This document shows, piece by piece, positions 1-6,021 of a DNA stretch of 6,021 bases (positions are counted from its first letter, which is position 1; each line of letters starts with the position of its first letter). The stretch is taken from positions 3,174-9,194 of the forward strand of contig DZAU01000075.1 of assembly GCA_022729635.1 (NCBI GenBank), given 5' to 3'. The position numbers and the translations under genes are program-made. The notes beneath the pieces are model-generated. The model did not search any database. It was not told the origin of the DNA and saw only the letters and a program-made list of their open reading frames with translations. This DNA comes from Flavobacterium psychrophilum (GTDB lineage: Bacteria > Bacteroidota > Bacteroidia > Flavobacteriales > Flavobacteriaceae).

Positions 1-39
1 ATTCCATTTCCCATTACCCCTATTCATTATAAAAATTCC

Positions 40-47
40 TATTTTTG
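40..47 (+). promoter_or_regulatory. Putative Bacteroidota -7 promoter element for aguBA
   Basis: The octamer TATTTTTG matches the Bacteroidota sigma-A -7 consensus TAnnTTTG at every fixed position. It lies 18 nt before the ATG at 66, so transcription would start about 11-15 nt upstream of translation. I see no good TTG -33 element at the expected distance, and the stretch is T-rich enough for a chance match. The call rests on the -7 match and its position. Confidence 0.4.
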
Positions 48-65
48 CAGTCTAAATTTTCTCTT

Positions 66-953
66 ATGCCAAAGAATAAATACAAAATAGCGGTTATCCA
101 ACTGAATCTTAATGATGTTGCCGAAAACAACCTGAAAAAATGTTTGAGTTGGGTGCGTGATGCCGCCAGTCAAGGCGCTGAAGTGATTTCGTTACCGGAA
201 TTGTACAGCAGTCACTATTTTTGTCAAAGTGAAGATGTCGATAATTTTGCTTTGGCAGAACCGTTGTACAGCACATCGTTTATTGCTTTTAGTGCTTTGG
301 CAAAAGAGTTAGGAGTCGTGATTATCGTTCCTTTCTTCGAAAAAAGAATGACCGGAATTTACCACAACAGTGCTTATATCATTGACACCGATGGCGCGGA
401 AGCGGGATTGTATCGAAAAATGCACATTCCTGACGACCCACATTTTTACGAAAAATTCTATTTCACGCCCGGAGATTTAGGTTTCAAAGCTTTTCCGACC
501 AATAAAGGAAAAATTGGAACGCTAATTTGTTGGGATCAATGGTTTCCCGAAGCTGCTCGTTTGACGGCTTTACAAGGTGCCGAAGTACTGTTTTATCCAA
601 CAGCAATTGGCTGGCATCCATTAGAAAAAGAACACTATGGCGAAAACCAACACGGTGCTTGGATGAACGTGATGAAAGGTCACGCTGTTGCCAATGGCGT
701 GTATGTTGCAGCAGCCAACCGAATTGGATTAGAACAATATTTACCTGATACAGCTGGAATTCAGTTTTGGGGATCCTCATTTATTGCTGGACCTCAAGGC
801 GAGATTTTGGCACAAGCATCCCCTGATAAAGAAGAAATTTTGATTGCCGAAGTCGATTTAGATTTACAAGAAAACGTGCGTCAGAATTGGCCTTTTTTCA
901 GAGACCGAAGAATCGATGCTTTTGGCGACATTACAAAAAGAGCAATCGACTAA
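66..953 (+). CDS. aguB: N-carbamoylputrescine amidase (carbon-nitrogen hydrolase family)
   Basis: This 295-residue cytoplasmic nitrilase-superfamily enzyme should hydrolyse N-carbamoylputrescine to putrescine, CO2 and ammonia, the last step of the agmatine route to polyamines. The catalytic triad is visible: Glu45 in LPELY, Lys118 in YRKMHIPDD, and Cys155 in LICWDQWFPEAAR. The YRKMHIPDDPHFYEKFYFTPGD segment is split across about residues 116-137 and is typical of the AguB branch, and the HGAWMNVMKGHAVANG region near 196-211 also fits. Length is normal for the family. I chose the ATG at 66 because the protein then begins MPKNKYKIAVIQLN, directly at the first beta strand. An in-frame TTG at 45 would overlap the putative -7 element. 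aguA follows after 4 nt in the same operon, which strongly supports the substrate. Another ureido or amide substrate is possible but less likely. Confidence 0.93.
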   Translation: MPKNKYKIAVIQLNLNDVAENNLKKCLSWVRDAASQGAEVISLPELYSSHYFCQSEDVDNFALAEPLYSTSFIAFSALAKELGVVIIVPFFEKRMTGIYHNSAYIIDTDGAEAGLYRKMHIPDDPHFYEKFYFTPGDLGFKAFPTNKGKIGTLICWDQWFPEAARLTALQGAEVLFYPTAIGWHPLEKEHYGENQHGAWMNVMKGHAVANGVYVAAANRIGLEQYLPDTAGIQFWGSSFIAGPQGEILAQASPDKEEILIAEVDLDLQENVRQNWPFFRDRRIDAFGDITKRAID

Positions 954-957
954 TAAT

Positions 958-2001
958 ATGAGCACTACTAATAGAAGATTTCCTGCCGAATGGGAAAAAC
1001 AACAAGGGATTTTGCTTTGTTTTCCGCATAATGGTAAAGACTGGCCAGGGAAATACGAAGCCATTCAGTGGGCTTTTGTTGAATTCATAAAAAAAGTTGC
1101 CTCTTTTGAAAAAGTTTTTTTGATTGTTGCTGATAAAAAATTAAAAACTAAAGTTTCTGAAATGCTGGAAACTGCTGCTGTTCAAATGAGCAATGTTTCT
1201 TTCATAATTTATAAAACCAACAGAAGCTGGATGCGCGATTCGGGTCCAATTATTGTTAAAAATGGTTCCAAAAACGAAGCGCTGAAATTTAACTTCAATG
1301 GGTGGGCAAAATATAAAAATATCAATTTAGACAAACACGTTCCTGTTTTAATGGGGGAATTTCTAAACCTCCTTCCCATAACCCCCGTTTTATACAAAGG
1401 AAAACCAGTAATTGTAGAAGGCGGAGCGATTGACAGCAACGGAAAAGGCACTTTACTAACTTCGGAAGAATGTTTGATGCATCCAACAATCCAAGTTAGA
1501 AATCCAAATTTTACCAAAGCTGATTACGAAGCGGTTTTTAAAGAATATTTAGGAATTACCAATGTAATTTGGCTTGGCGACGGAATCGAAGGCGACGACA
1601 CTCACGGTCATATAGACGATTTGTGCCGATTTGTGAATGAAGACACAATCATTACAATCGTCGAAACTGACCCAAAAGACAACAATTATAAACCTTTACA
1701 AGACAATTTAAAACGTCTGCAAAATGCCAAATTAGAAAATGGCATATCTCCAAAAATCATAACTTTACCAATGCCAAAACGCATCGATTTTGATGGAGTT
1801 CGATTACCTGCCAGTTATGCTAATTTTTTGATTTTGAATAACTGTGTTTTAGTTCCCACTTTCAATGATGCCAATGACAGAATAGCTTTAAACACAATTG
1901 CAAATTGTTTTCCTGATAGGGAAATCATTGGAATAAGTGCGATAGATTTGATTTGGGGTTTTGGAACCTTGCATTGTTTGAGTCAACAAATTCCGGAATA
2001 A
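958..2001 (+). CDS. aguA: Agmatine deiminase (peptidylarginine deiminase-like family)
   Basis: This 347-residue guanidine-modifying enzyme should convert agmatine to N-carbamoylputrescine and ammonia, supplying AguB. Visible motifs, in order, are the N-terminal FPAEWEKQQGILLCFPHN, WMRDSGP at 91-97 (substrate-binding Asp94), EGGAID at 154-159, GDDTHGHIDD at 212-221 with His218 and Asp220, and the nucleophile Cys340 in GFGTLHCLSQQ. The chain ends seven residues after Cys340, as expected for the family. The motif around the nucleophile is GFGTLHC rather than the more familiar glycine-rich GGGxIHC, but the catalytic residues are intact. The ATG at 958 gives the family N-terminus; an upstream in-frame ATG at 916 would lie inside aguB. 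The 4-nt gap after the aguB stop implies co-transcription and probably coupled translation. No Shine-Dalgarno sequence is visible. Confidence 0.93.
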   Translation: MSTTNRRFPAEWEKQQGILLCFPHNGKDWPGKYEAIQWAFVEFIKKVASFEKVFLIVADKKLKTKVSEMLETAAVQMSNVSFIIYKTNRSWMRDSGPIIVKNGSKNEALKFNFNGWAKYKNINLDKHVPVLMGEFLNLLPITPVLYKGKPVIVEGGAIDSNGKGTLLTSEECLMHPTIQVRNPNFTKADYEAVFKEYLGITNVIWLGDGIEGDDTHGHIDDLCRFVNEDTIITIVETDPKDNNYKPLQDNLKRLQNAKLENGISPKIITLPMPKRIDFDGVRLPASYANFLILNNCVLVPTFNDANDRIALNTIANCFPDREIIGISAIDLIWGFGTLHCLSQQIPE

Positions 2002-2005
2002 AAAA

Positions 2006-2029
2006 AACACCAACAAATTTGTTGGTGTT
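2006..2029. terminator. Perfect 12-bp inverted repeat, likely bidirectional terminator
   Basis: The left arm AACACCAACAAA is followed directly by its exact reverse complement TTTGTTGGTGTT. It begins 5 nt after the aguA stop codon. The left side carries an A run (2000-2007), which is a U tract for transcripts on the - strand. The right side reads CCTTGTTTAATT, a weaker U-rich tail for aguA transcripts. It can stop aguBA, but the better U tract faces the - strand. Confidence 0.75.
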
Positions 2030-2050
2030 CCTTGTTTAATTCAAAATTCT

Positions 2051-2149
2051 CTATTTTTCTCTTACAAACGGAATTTTTTGACCGTCGTTCAAAACCATAT
2101 TAAATCCCGTTTTACTTTCATTGAATTTTCCCCTAAACTTTTGGCTAAA
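2051..2149 (-). pseudogene. Possible C-terminal remnant of an unidentified gene
   Basis: Reading on the - strand, 32 codons before a TAG stop give a protein-like sequence: FSQKFRGKFNESKTGF followed by NMVLNDGQKIPFVREK. The mix of charged, Gly and aromatic residues resembles a genuine C-terminus more than random AT-rich DNA. There is no suitable start: the only in-frame ATG is the internal one at 2096-2098, which would encode 15 residues. The frame stays open upstream through the hairpin at 2171-2196 until a stop at 2249-2251. The hairpin at 2006-2029, with its better U tract on this strand, would fit the end of such a gene. I do not recognise the family, and chance remains possible. Confidence 0.27.
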
Positions 2150-2166
2150 GTCATGTAAAAGCCATG

Positions 2167-2196
2167 AAAAAAGGGCTAACTTTAAAATTAGCCCTT
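2167..2196 (-). terminator. Rho-independent terminator of the adhesin/PorP/OmpA operon
   Basis: A 9-bp perfect stem pairs AAGGGCTAA (2171-2179) with TTAGCCCTT (2188-2196) around an 8-nt loop. On the - strand the stem runs into a U tract from the A run at 2167-2172. It lies about 67 nt past the stop codon of the OmpA-family gene, the last gene of the block. The other strand has a weaker T-rich tail (CTTCTTTTG), so it may also catch read-through from aguA. Confidence 0.82.
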
Positions 2197-2262
2197 CTTT
2201 TGAAAAATTTAATCGTTTAGTAGTAAAAGATAATAATAATCTAAAAAACTAAATCAATTTTA

Positions 2263-4203
2263 TTACAGAGCAGTAATAATAAATTCACTACGTCTGTTAA
2301 GTTGATGTTCTTCTTCTGTACATTTTACACCGTCAGCACACTGGTTTACTAATTGTGTTTCGCCATAACCTTTACCTGTCAATCTGCTTGGATCAACACC
2401 ATTTTTCACTAACCAGTTGATGGTAGATTTTGCTCTTCTATCAGACAAAACTTCATTGTATTTGAATGTTTGGCGACTGTCTGTATGCGAACGAATATCT
2501 AGTTTCATAGTTGGATTTTGGTTAAGAACATCTAATATTTTTTCTAAGTCTAATGCTGCTTCGGTTCTTATATTGTATTTATCTAAATCAAAATAAATCA
2601 TTTTAATTCCAAAACATTTTCCTAAATCATCCCCAACAGCAACTTTACAAGCTTCTTTTTCTAATGCGAATGGTAAATTAGTTCTTCCGTTGTTTTCCAT
2701 TGCAATGGTTACTTTCTGCTCTTTAGTCGTATAATCAAGTTTGGCAGCTCTCACATTATAAGTTTTTCCGCATTCTACTGTAAAAGTATAATTTCCGGAA
2801 GGGTCAGTAACGGCAGTATTTACTAAGTTGAATTCACTGTCAAACAAACTGATTTTAGCATCAGGGAGTACTTGTGCTGTGGTTAAATCGGTTACATTTC
2901 CGTATAATTCCTGTTCACATTTCAGTCTTCTTATTTCCAAAAACTTATAGATATCATCATATCCTTGACCTCCACCTCTGTTTGAAGAGACAAAACCTCT
3001 TCTGGATTTGGTATCAATCAAATAGGCAAAATCATCTTTAGGAGAATTGATCCCGTCACCAACATTTTGGATTTCACCAAAAGTTCCGTCAGAGTTCATT
3101 TTAGATACAAAAACATCAAGACCGCCAAGTCCTGGATGACCATCTGAAGCGAAATAAAGTTCGTCTTCGTCAGTTACAAAAGGGAATGTTTCTCTACCAG
3201 CAGTATTGATTGTGTTTCCTAAATTTTCAGGAGTACCAAAACTACCATCCTCATTTATTTTAACTTTGAATATATCCGATTGTCCTATTGTTCCTGGCAT
3301 ATCAGATACGAAATACAATGTTTTTTCGTCGGGACTGAGAGCTGGGTGAGCTACACTGTATTGATTACTATCAAAAGGCAACTCGGTTACTTTAGTCCAT
3401 TCATTGTTTTCAAAACTAGCTTTGTAAACTTTTATCAAGGTAATTTCTTTTCCGTCTTTTCCTTTTTTACCATCAAGAAAGTTGTTTCGGGTAAAATACA
3501 TTGTATTTCCGTCTTTGCTGAAAACAGCACTGGATTCGTGGAATTTTGTATTTACTTTTTTAGATAGTTTACTTGATTTTCCTGGAGTCATTTCTTCGCC
3601 TAGGTCAGAAGCATAGAGATTTGTAAAATGTTGATTAGTCCATTTGTGTTTTCTTTGCATCAGGCTTCCTGTATCTCTTGAAGAAGTGAAAACAAGCTTA
3701 TTTTGGTAGAATGAACTTCCATAATCAGAATATTTAGAATTGATTCCGGCATCTTCTACTTTATATCTTCCAGAATTTACTTTAATTCTTTCGAGATAAT
3801 TTTTGTTTTTTTCATAAACTTTTGCTCGACTGTCGTTTCCAGATTTCTGGTTGAATTTTTCCAGCATTTCGTTTGCCTTATCTGTTTGTCCAACAGCTTT
3901 CAAAGATTGGGCATAACGATAATAATATTCAGGTTCCTGGTCAGGTGCCATTACAAACAACTCATCATACCATTTAGCAGCTTTGTCCAACTCACCATTA
4001 AAGTAATAGGAATTACCAAGTTTTTGGAACATATCCGCAGATTTGTAACCTTTCTCAGCCACTCTTTCATAAGTTTTTATGGCATCAATATAGGCAAAGC
4101 TGTTATATTTCTTATCAGCAGCAGCAATTTGTGCTTTTTGTGCATAACTGTTAAATGAAAAAACACTTATTATCGTTATGTAAAGGAGTATAAAATTTTT
4201 CAT
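2263..4203 (-). CDS. PorE-like OmpA-family protein (TPR, PD40 propeller, regulatory-like domain, OmpA C-terminal domain)
   Basis: This 646-residue envelope protein starts with a signal peptide (about 1-21, ending NSYA before QKAQ). TPR-like helices follow to about 140, with LGNSYYFNGELDKAAKWYDEL a clear repeat split across 62-82. PD40/WD40-like strands come next: AVFSKDGNTMYFTR near 226-239, ALSPDEKTLYFVSD near 288-301, FVTDEDELYFASDG near 342-355 and the FVSSNRGG strand near 404-411. A carboxypeptidase-regulatory-like beta domain spans about 430-515 (LYGNVTD, DPSGNYTF). The OmpA-like domain spans about 533-646, with Asp575 in SHTDSR and the NEVLSDRRA helix containing Arg590; these match the diaminopimelate-contacting Asp and Arg of OmpA. 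Domain order equals that of the T9SS protein PorE (PG1058) of Porphyromonas gingivalis. It lies 11 nt after the PorP/SprF gene, so the two are probably one transcript. It probably links an outer-membrane complex to peptidoglycan. Whether it is the core PorE or a paralogue tied to this adhesin cannot be told here. Confidence 0.9.
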   Translation of the reverse strand: MKNFILLYITIISVFSFNSYAQKAQIAAADKKYNSFAYIDAIKTYERVAEKGYKSADMFQKLGNSYYFNGELDKAAKWYDELFVMAPDQEPEYYYRYAQSLKAVGQTDKANEMLEKFNQKSGNDSRAKVYEKNKNYLERIKVNSGRYKVEDAGINSKYSDYGSSFYQNKLVFTSSRDTGSLMQRKHKWTNQHFTNLYASDLGEEMTPGKSSKLSKKVNTKFHESSAVFSKDGNTMYFTRNNFLDGKKGKDGKEITLIKVYKASFENNEWTKVTELPFDSNQYSVAHPALSPDEKTLYFVSDMPGTIGQSDIFKVKINEDGSFGTPENLGNTINTAGRETFPFVTDEDELYFASDGHPGLGGLDVFVSKMNSDGTFGEIQNVGDGINSPKDDFAYLIDTKSRRGFVSSNRGGGQGYDDIYKFLEIRRLKCEQELYGNVTDLTTAQVLPDAKISLFDSEFNLVNTAVTDPSGNYTFTVECGKTYNVRAAKLDYTTKEQKVTIAMENNGRTNLPFALEKEACKVAVGDDLGKCFGIKMIYFDLDKYNIRTEAALDLEKILDVLNQNPTMKLDIRSHTDSRQTFKYNEVLSDRRAKSTINWLVKNGVDPSRLTGKGYGETQLVNQCADGVKCTEEEHQLNRRSEFIITAL

Positions 4204-4214
4204 AATAATTGTTT

Positions 4215-5120
4215 TTAGAAGAATCTAGGAGTTGTAATTTTTTGGATGTTGTTGAATAATTCATAGCGAAGAAATATTTCATGAGAGCCAGAACTATAAT
4301 TGTCTAAATTAGTGGTTTCCTTGTCGTATCCATAACCAATATATAAACCATCAGTGACTTGAAAACCTGCCATAGCACTCCATGAAGCACTCCATCTATA
4401 TGCCATTCCCAGCATAAATTTATCATTAAACATAAAATTACCCGAAACATCCACCTGAAGCGGAGCACCTTCTACCATTTTGGTTAACAAGGCTGGTTTA
4501 AATTTTATAGTATTACTTAAGTCAAATACATATCCTGCAATGAGGTAGTAGCTCATTTTTTCTTTATATATTTTAATGTCATTATCGTCATATCGTTGTG
4601 TTTCGATAAAATTAGGGACAGATAAACCTACATAGGCTTTATCGGAATGCCAATAAAGACCAGCTCCAAAGTTTGGAGAAAATTCGCTGTAATTTTGTAA
4701 GCTTGGATCTGGGACTACATTGTTTAGTTTGTTAGCATCCAAATCAAATAGGTTTGCAGTTGCTTTAATCCCAAAGGATAATTTCCAAGTATCTGATGTT
4801 TGAATAGTATAGGACAAATCGGCTGAAATAGCATTCTCTGTTGTAGGTCCAATTTTATCATTTATCAACGAAACACCGAGCCCTAGATTGCTCTCGTTCA
4901 GTGGTGTGTTGACAGACACCGTGTTGGTTACAGGTGCTCCGTCCAGTCCAACCCATTGAGTTCGATGCAGGGCAAACATACTCAAGGCTCCTCTCGACCC
5001 TGCATAAGCAGGATTGACATTAATCGTGTTATACATGTATTGTGTAAATTGTGCGTCTTGTTGAGCATAACTTACCATTCCTGTAAACATCAAAGCGAAT
5101 AATAGTATTCTTGTCTTCAT
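4215..5120 (-). CDS. PorP/SprF-family type IX secretion outer-membrane protein
   Basis: This 301-residue protein has a signal peptide (1-19, ending VSYA before QQDAQ). It then shows the family signature: DAQFTQYMYNTINVNPAYAG (22-41), HRTQWVGLDGAP (52-63), LGLGVSLINDKIGPTTE (79-95), SPNFGAGLYWHS (148-159), YVGLSVPNF (163-171) and GSHEIFLRYE (278-287). Alternating hydrophobic strands throughout, with an aromatic C-terminal residue (ends TPRFF), fit an outer-membrane beta barrel. Family members partner T9SS: SprF of Flavobacterium johnsoniae is needed for secretion of the SprB adhesin, and PorP belongs to the core machine. Direct placement after a type B domain adhesin argues for the SprF-like, substrate-dedicated role. 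No cysteines are present. The only nearby start is the ATG at 5118-5120, and no Shine-Dalgarno sequence precedes it. Confidence 0.93.
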   Translation of the reverse strand: MKTRILLFALMFTGMVSYAQQDAQFTQYMYNTINVNPAYAGSRGALSMFALHRTQWVGLDGAPVTNTVSVNTPLNESNLGLGVSLINDKIGPTTENAISADLSYTIQTSDTWKLSFGIKATANLFDLDANKLNNVVPDPSLQNYSEFSPNFGAGLYWHSDKAYVGLSVPNFIETQRYDDNDIKIYKEKMSYYLIAGYVFDLSNTIKFKPALLTKMVEGAPLQVDVSGNFMFNDKFMLGMAYRWSASWSAMAGFQVTDGLYIGYGYDKETTNLDNYSSGSHEIFLRYELFNNIQKITTPRFF

Positions 5121-5136
5121 TTAGTTTGTGTTTAAA

Positions 5137-5159
5137 CCCGGGAGTTTCTAATTCCCGGG
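5137..5159 (-). promoter_or_regulatory. Intercistronic GC-rich hairpin between adhesin and PorP/SprF genes
   Basis: On the - strand a perfect 7-bp stem pairs CCCGGGA with TCCCGGG around a 9-nt loop and is followed by only TTTAAAC. It starts 19 nt after the adhesin stop and ends 16 nt before the PorP/SprF ATG. The stem is nearly all G:C in AT-rich surroundings, so it should be stable. The short U tract suggests a leaky terminator, RNA-processing site or 3' stabiliser that could set unequal adhesin and partner levels. The role is inferred. Confidence 0.5.
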
Positions 5160-5178
5160 AGTTAGATTTGAGTTAAAT

Positions 5179-6021
5179 TTATCTTGCAAGGTATATAAAC
5201 CCGTCTTTTTTATTCATTTGAATATTTCCATTATTATCGAAAGATTCATAATTTACTATGTAAAAATAAGTTCCAGCAGGTAATCCATCAGATTTGCTTA
5301 TAGTTGTTCTTCCTCTTGAATAACCATCGAAGTAATTAGATGTGTTGCTGTATTTACTGGTTTCATAAACTAAGATTCCCCAACGGTTATATATTTCAAC
5401 AGAAATACCGGAAGGATAACAAATGTTATCTTCAACACCATCAATATGTAAGTAATCATTATTTCGATCATTATTAGGTGTTAAGGCATTATGAATCACT
5501 ATGGCTTCACAACCTAATACTTTACAATCAAAATTAACATTCATATTAATTTTTATACTCAATGGGCAGGTGCCATCAGTAACTTTGTATTCGAATACAT
5601 AATCACCAATTACCATATCAAGTGGGTACAAAATACTACCCTGTAAATGTCCGGAATTATTTTGATCTATCCAAATTCCATTTTCAGGTGTTCCAGCAGG
5701 CAATAGACTGTTTAAATCTATTGGTGTTGAGTCAGCGTTACAAGCTTCACTAGGTATTACAGTTCCAGTGTTTGCAATGGTCACATTCACGGTTTGGGTG
5801 AATTTTGAGGCATTACTACAATCATCAGTAACGCTCCATTCTCGTACAATTGTATAAGATGTCTCCGTTTGGTTGGTGATTGTTTCTGTATAAACAACGG
5901 TATTCTCAGCCGAACAATTGTCAACAAACACTAACTCAGGTTTTGCAGGTACGTCCTCACATTTAACATCTAAAATCTGAGGGAAAGAAGTTGTTGTCGT
6001 TGGTTTAGTAGTATCCTGAAC
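5179..6021 (-). CDS. Gliding motility-associated C-terminal domain (type B T9SS) adhesin, 3' part only
   Basis: Only the last 280 residues are visible. The frame is open to the window edge, so the gene extends beyond 6021. A GTG at 5929-5931 is an internal Val, not a start. From the edge there is a Thr-rich linker, then an HYR/Ig-like adhesin repeat (about 20-82) with Cys21, Cys36 and Cys68 and the REWSVTDDCSN core. A second module (about 90-165) contains Cys94, Trp117 and Cys152. Last comes the CHU_C/type B sorting domain (about 171-280) with NALTPNNDRNNDYLHI, VEIYNRWGILVYE, DGLPAGTYFY and terminal GFIYLAR. Such domains direct T9SS export of large surface proteins such as SprB, usually with a PorP/SprF partner, and that partner is encoded immediately downstream. 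The most likely role is a secreted or cell-surface adhesin. Total length, ligand and involvement in gliding cannot be judged. Confidence 0.9.
   Translation of the reverse strand, partial: VQDTTKPTTTTSFPQILDVKCEDVPAKPELVFVDNCSAENTVVYTETITNQTETSYTIVREWSVTDDCSNASKFTQTVNVTIANTGTVIPSEACNADSTPIDLNSLLPAGTPENGIWIDQNNSGHLQGSILYPLDMVIGDYVFEYKVTDGTCPLSIKINMNVNFDCKVLGCEAIVIHNALTPNNDRNNDYLHIDGVEDNICYPSGISVEIYNRWGILVYETSKYSNTSNYFDGYSRGRTTISKSDGLPAGTYFYIVNYESFDNNGNIQMNKKDGFIYLAR

Noticed and set aside
484..780. 98-codon open frame on the - strand inside aguB
   Set aside because: It lies wholly within a well-supported catalytic gene, and the product is low-complexity with no recognisable domain. The same applies to the + frame at 527-748.
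864..1064. 66-codon - strand frame across the aguB/aguA junction
   Set aside because: It overlaps two real genes on the opposite strand, has no domain and would disrupt a compact operon.
1209..1517. 102-codon - strand frame inside aguA
   Set aside because: It is antisense to the conserved active-site region of aguA, and its composition reflects that gene's codons.
2089..2154. 21-codon ATG-started - strand frame overlapping the remnant
   Set aside because: It is in a different frame from the protein-like reading, is very short, and has no ribosome site or neighbour support.
3280..3567. 95-codon + strand frame opposite the OmpA-family gene, and a similar one at 3886-4158
   Set aside because: Both are Phe/Ile/Ser-rich antisense shadows of PD40 and TPR coding sequence, with no domain of their own.
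5137..5161. CCCGGGAG direct repeat (5137-5144 and 5154-5161) as a target-site duplication or mobile-element end
   Set aside because: Only 9 nt separate the copies, with no room for an element, and the self-complementary CCCGGG core explains the repeat as a hairpin.
5179..5931. A complete 250-residue protein starting at the GTG at 5931
   Set aside because: The frame continues upstream without a stop to the window edge and encodes the first part of the same Cys-containing repeat, so this GTG is an internal Val.

Overview
The window looks like chromosome from a Flavobacterium-type Bacteroidota. The DNA is AT-rich, start codons lack Shine-Dalgarno sequences, and a TAnnTTTG-type promoter element is present. 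One gene block carries the flavobacterial type IX secretion (T9SS) and gliding signature of a type B sorting domain, a PorP/SprF-family protein and a TPR/PD40/OmpA protein. The species cannot be named from this sequence alone.

Layout: two convergent transcription units. On the + strand (66-2001) lies a two-gene agmatine-to-putrescine operon: aguB (N-carbamoylputrescine amidase), then aguA (agmatine deiminase) 4 nt later. AguA converts agmatine to N-carbamoylputrescine, and AguB converts that to putrescine, CO2 and ammonia. A TAnnTTTG element sits just ahead of the first ATG. On the - strand (6021 down to 2263) lies a three-gene cell-surface block: the C-terminal part of a large Cys-containing repeat adhesin ending in a gliding-motility-associated (CHU_C, type B) domain, then a PorP/SprF-family outer-membrane protein, then an OmpA-family protein with TPR, propeller-like, carboxypeptidase-regulatory-like and peptidoglycan-binding domains. 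The adhesin is cut by the window edge, so its start and most of its length are not visible.

The 261-nt convergent gap (2002-2262) holds two clear hairpins with A/T tracts. Between them is a short - strand stretch that reads like the C-terminus of a lost or very small protein. A GC-rich hairpin lies in the 58-nt gap between the adhesin and the PorP/SprF gene.

Working model (inference from family knowledge and gene order): the adhesin is exported by T9SS through its type B domain, the PorP/SprF protein is its dedicated outer-membrane partner, and the OmpA protein ties that complex to peptidoglycan. The polyamine operon has no evident functional link to this block. No RNA genes, CRISPR arrays, insertion sequences or integration sites were seen.
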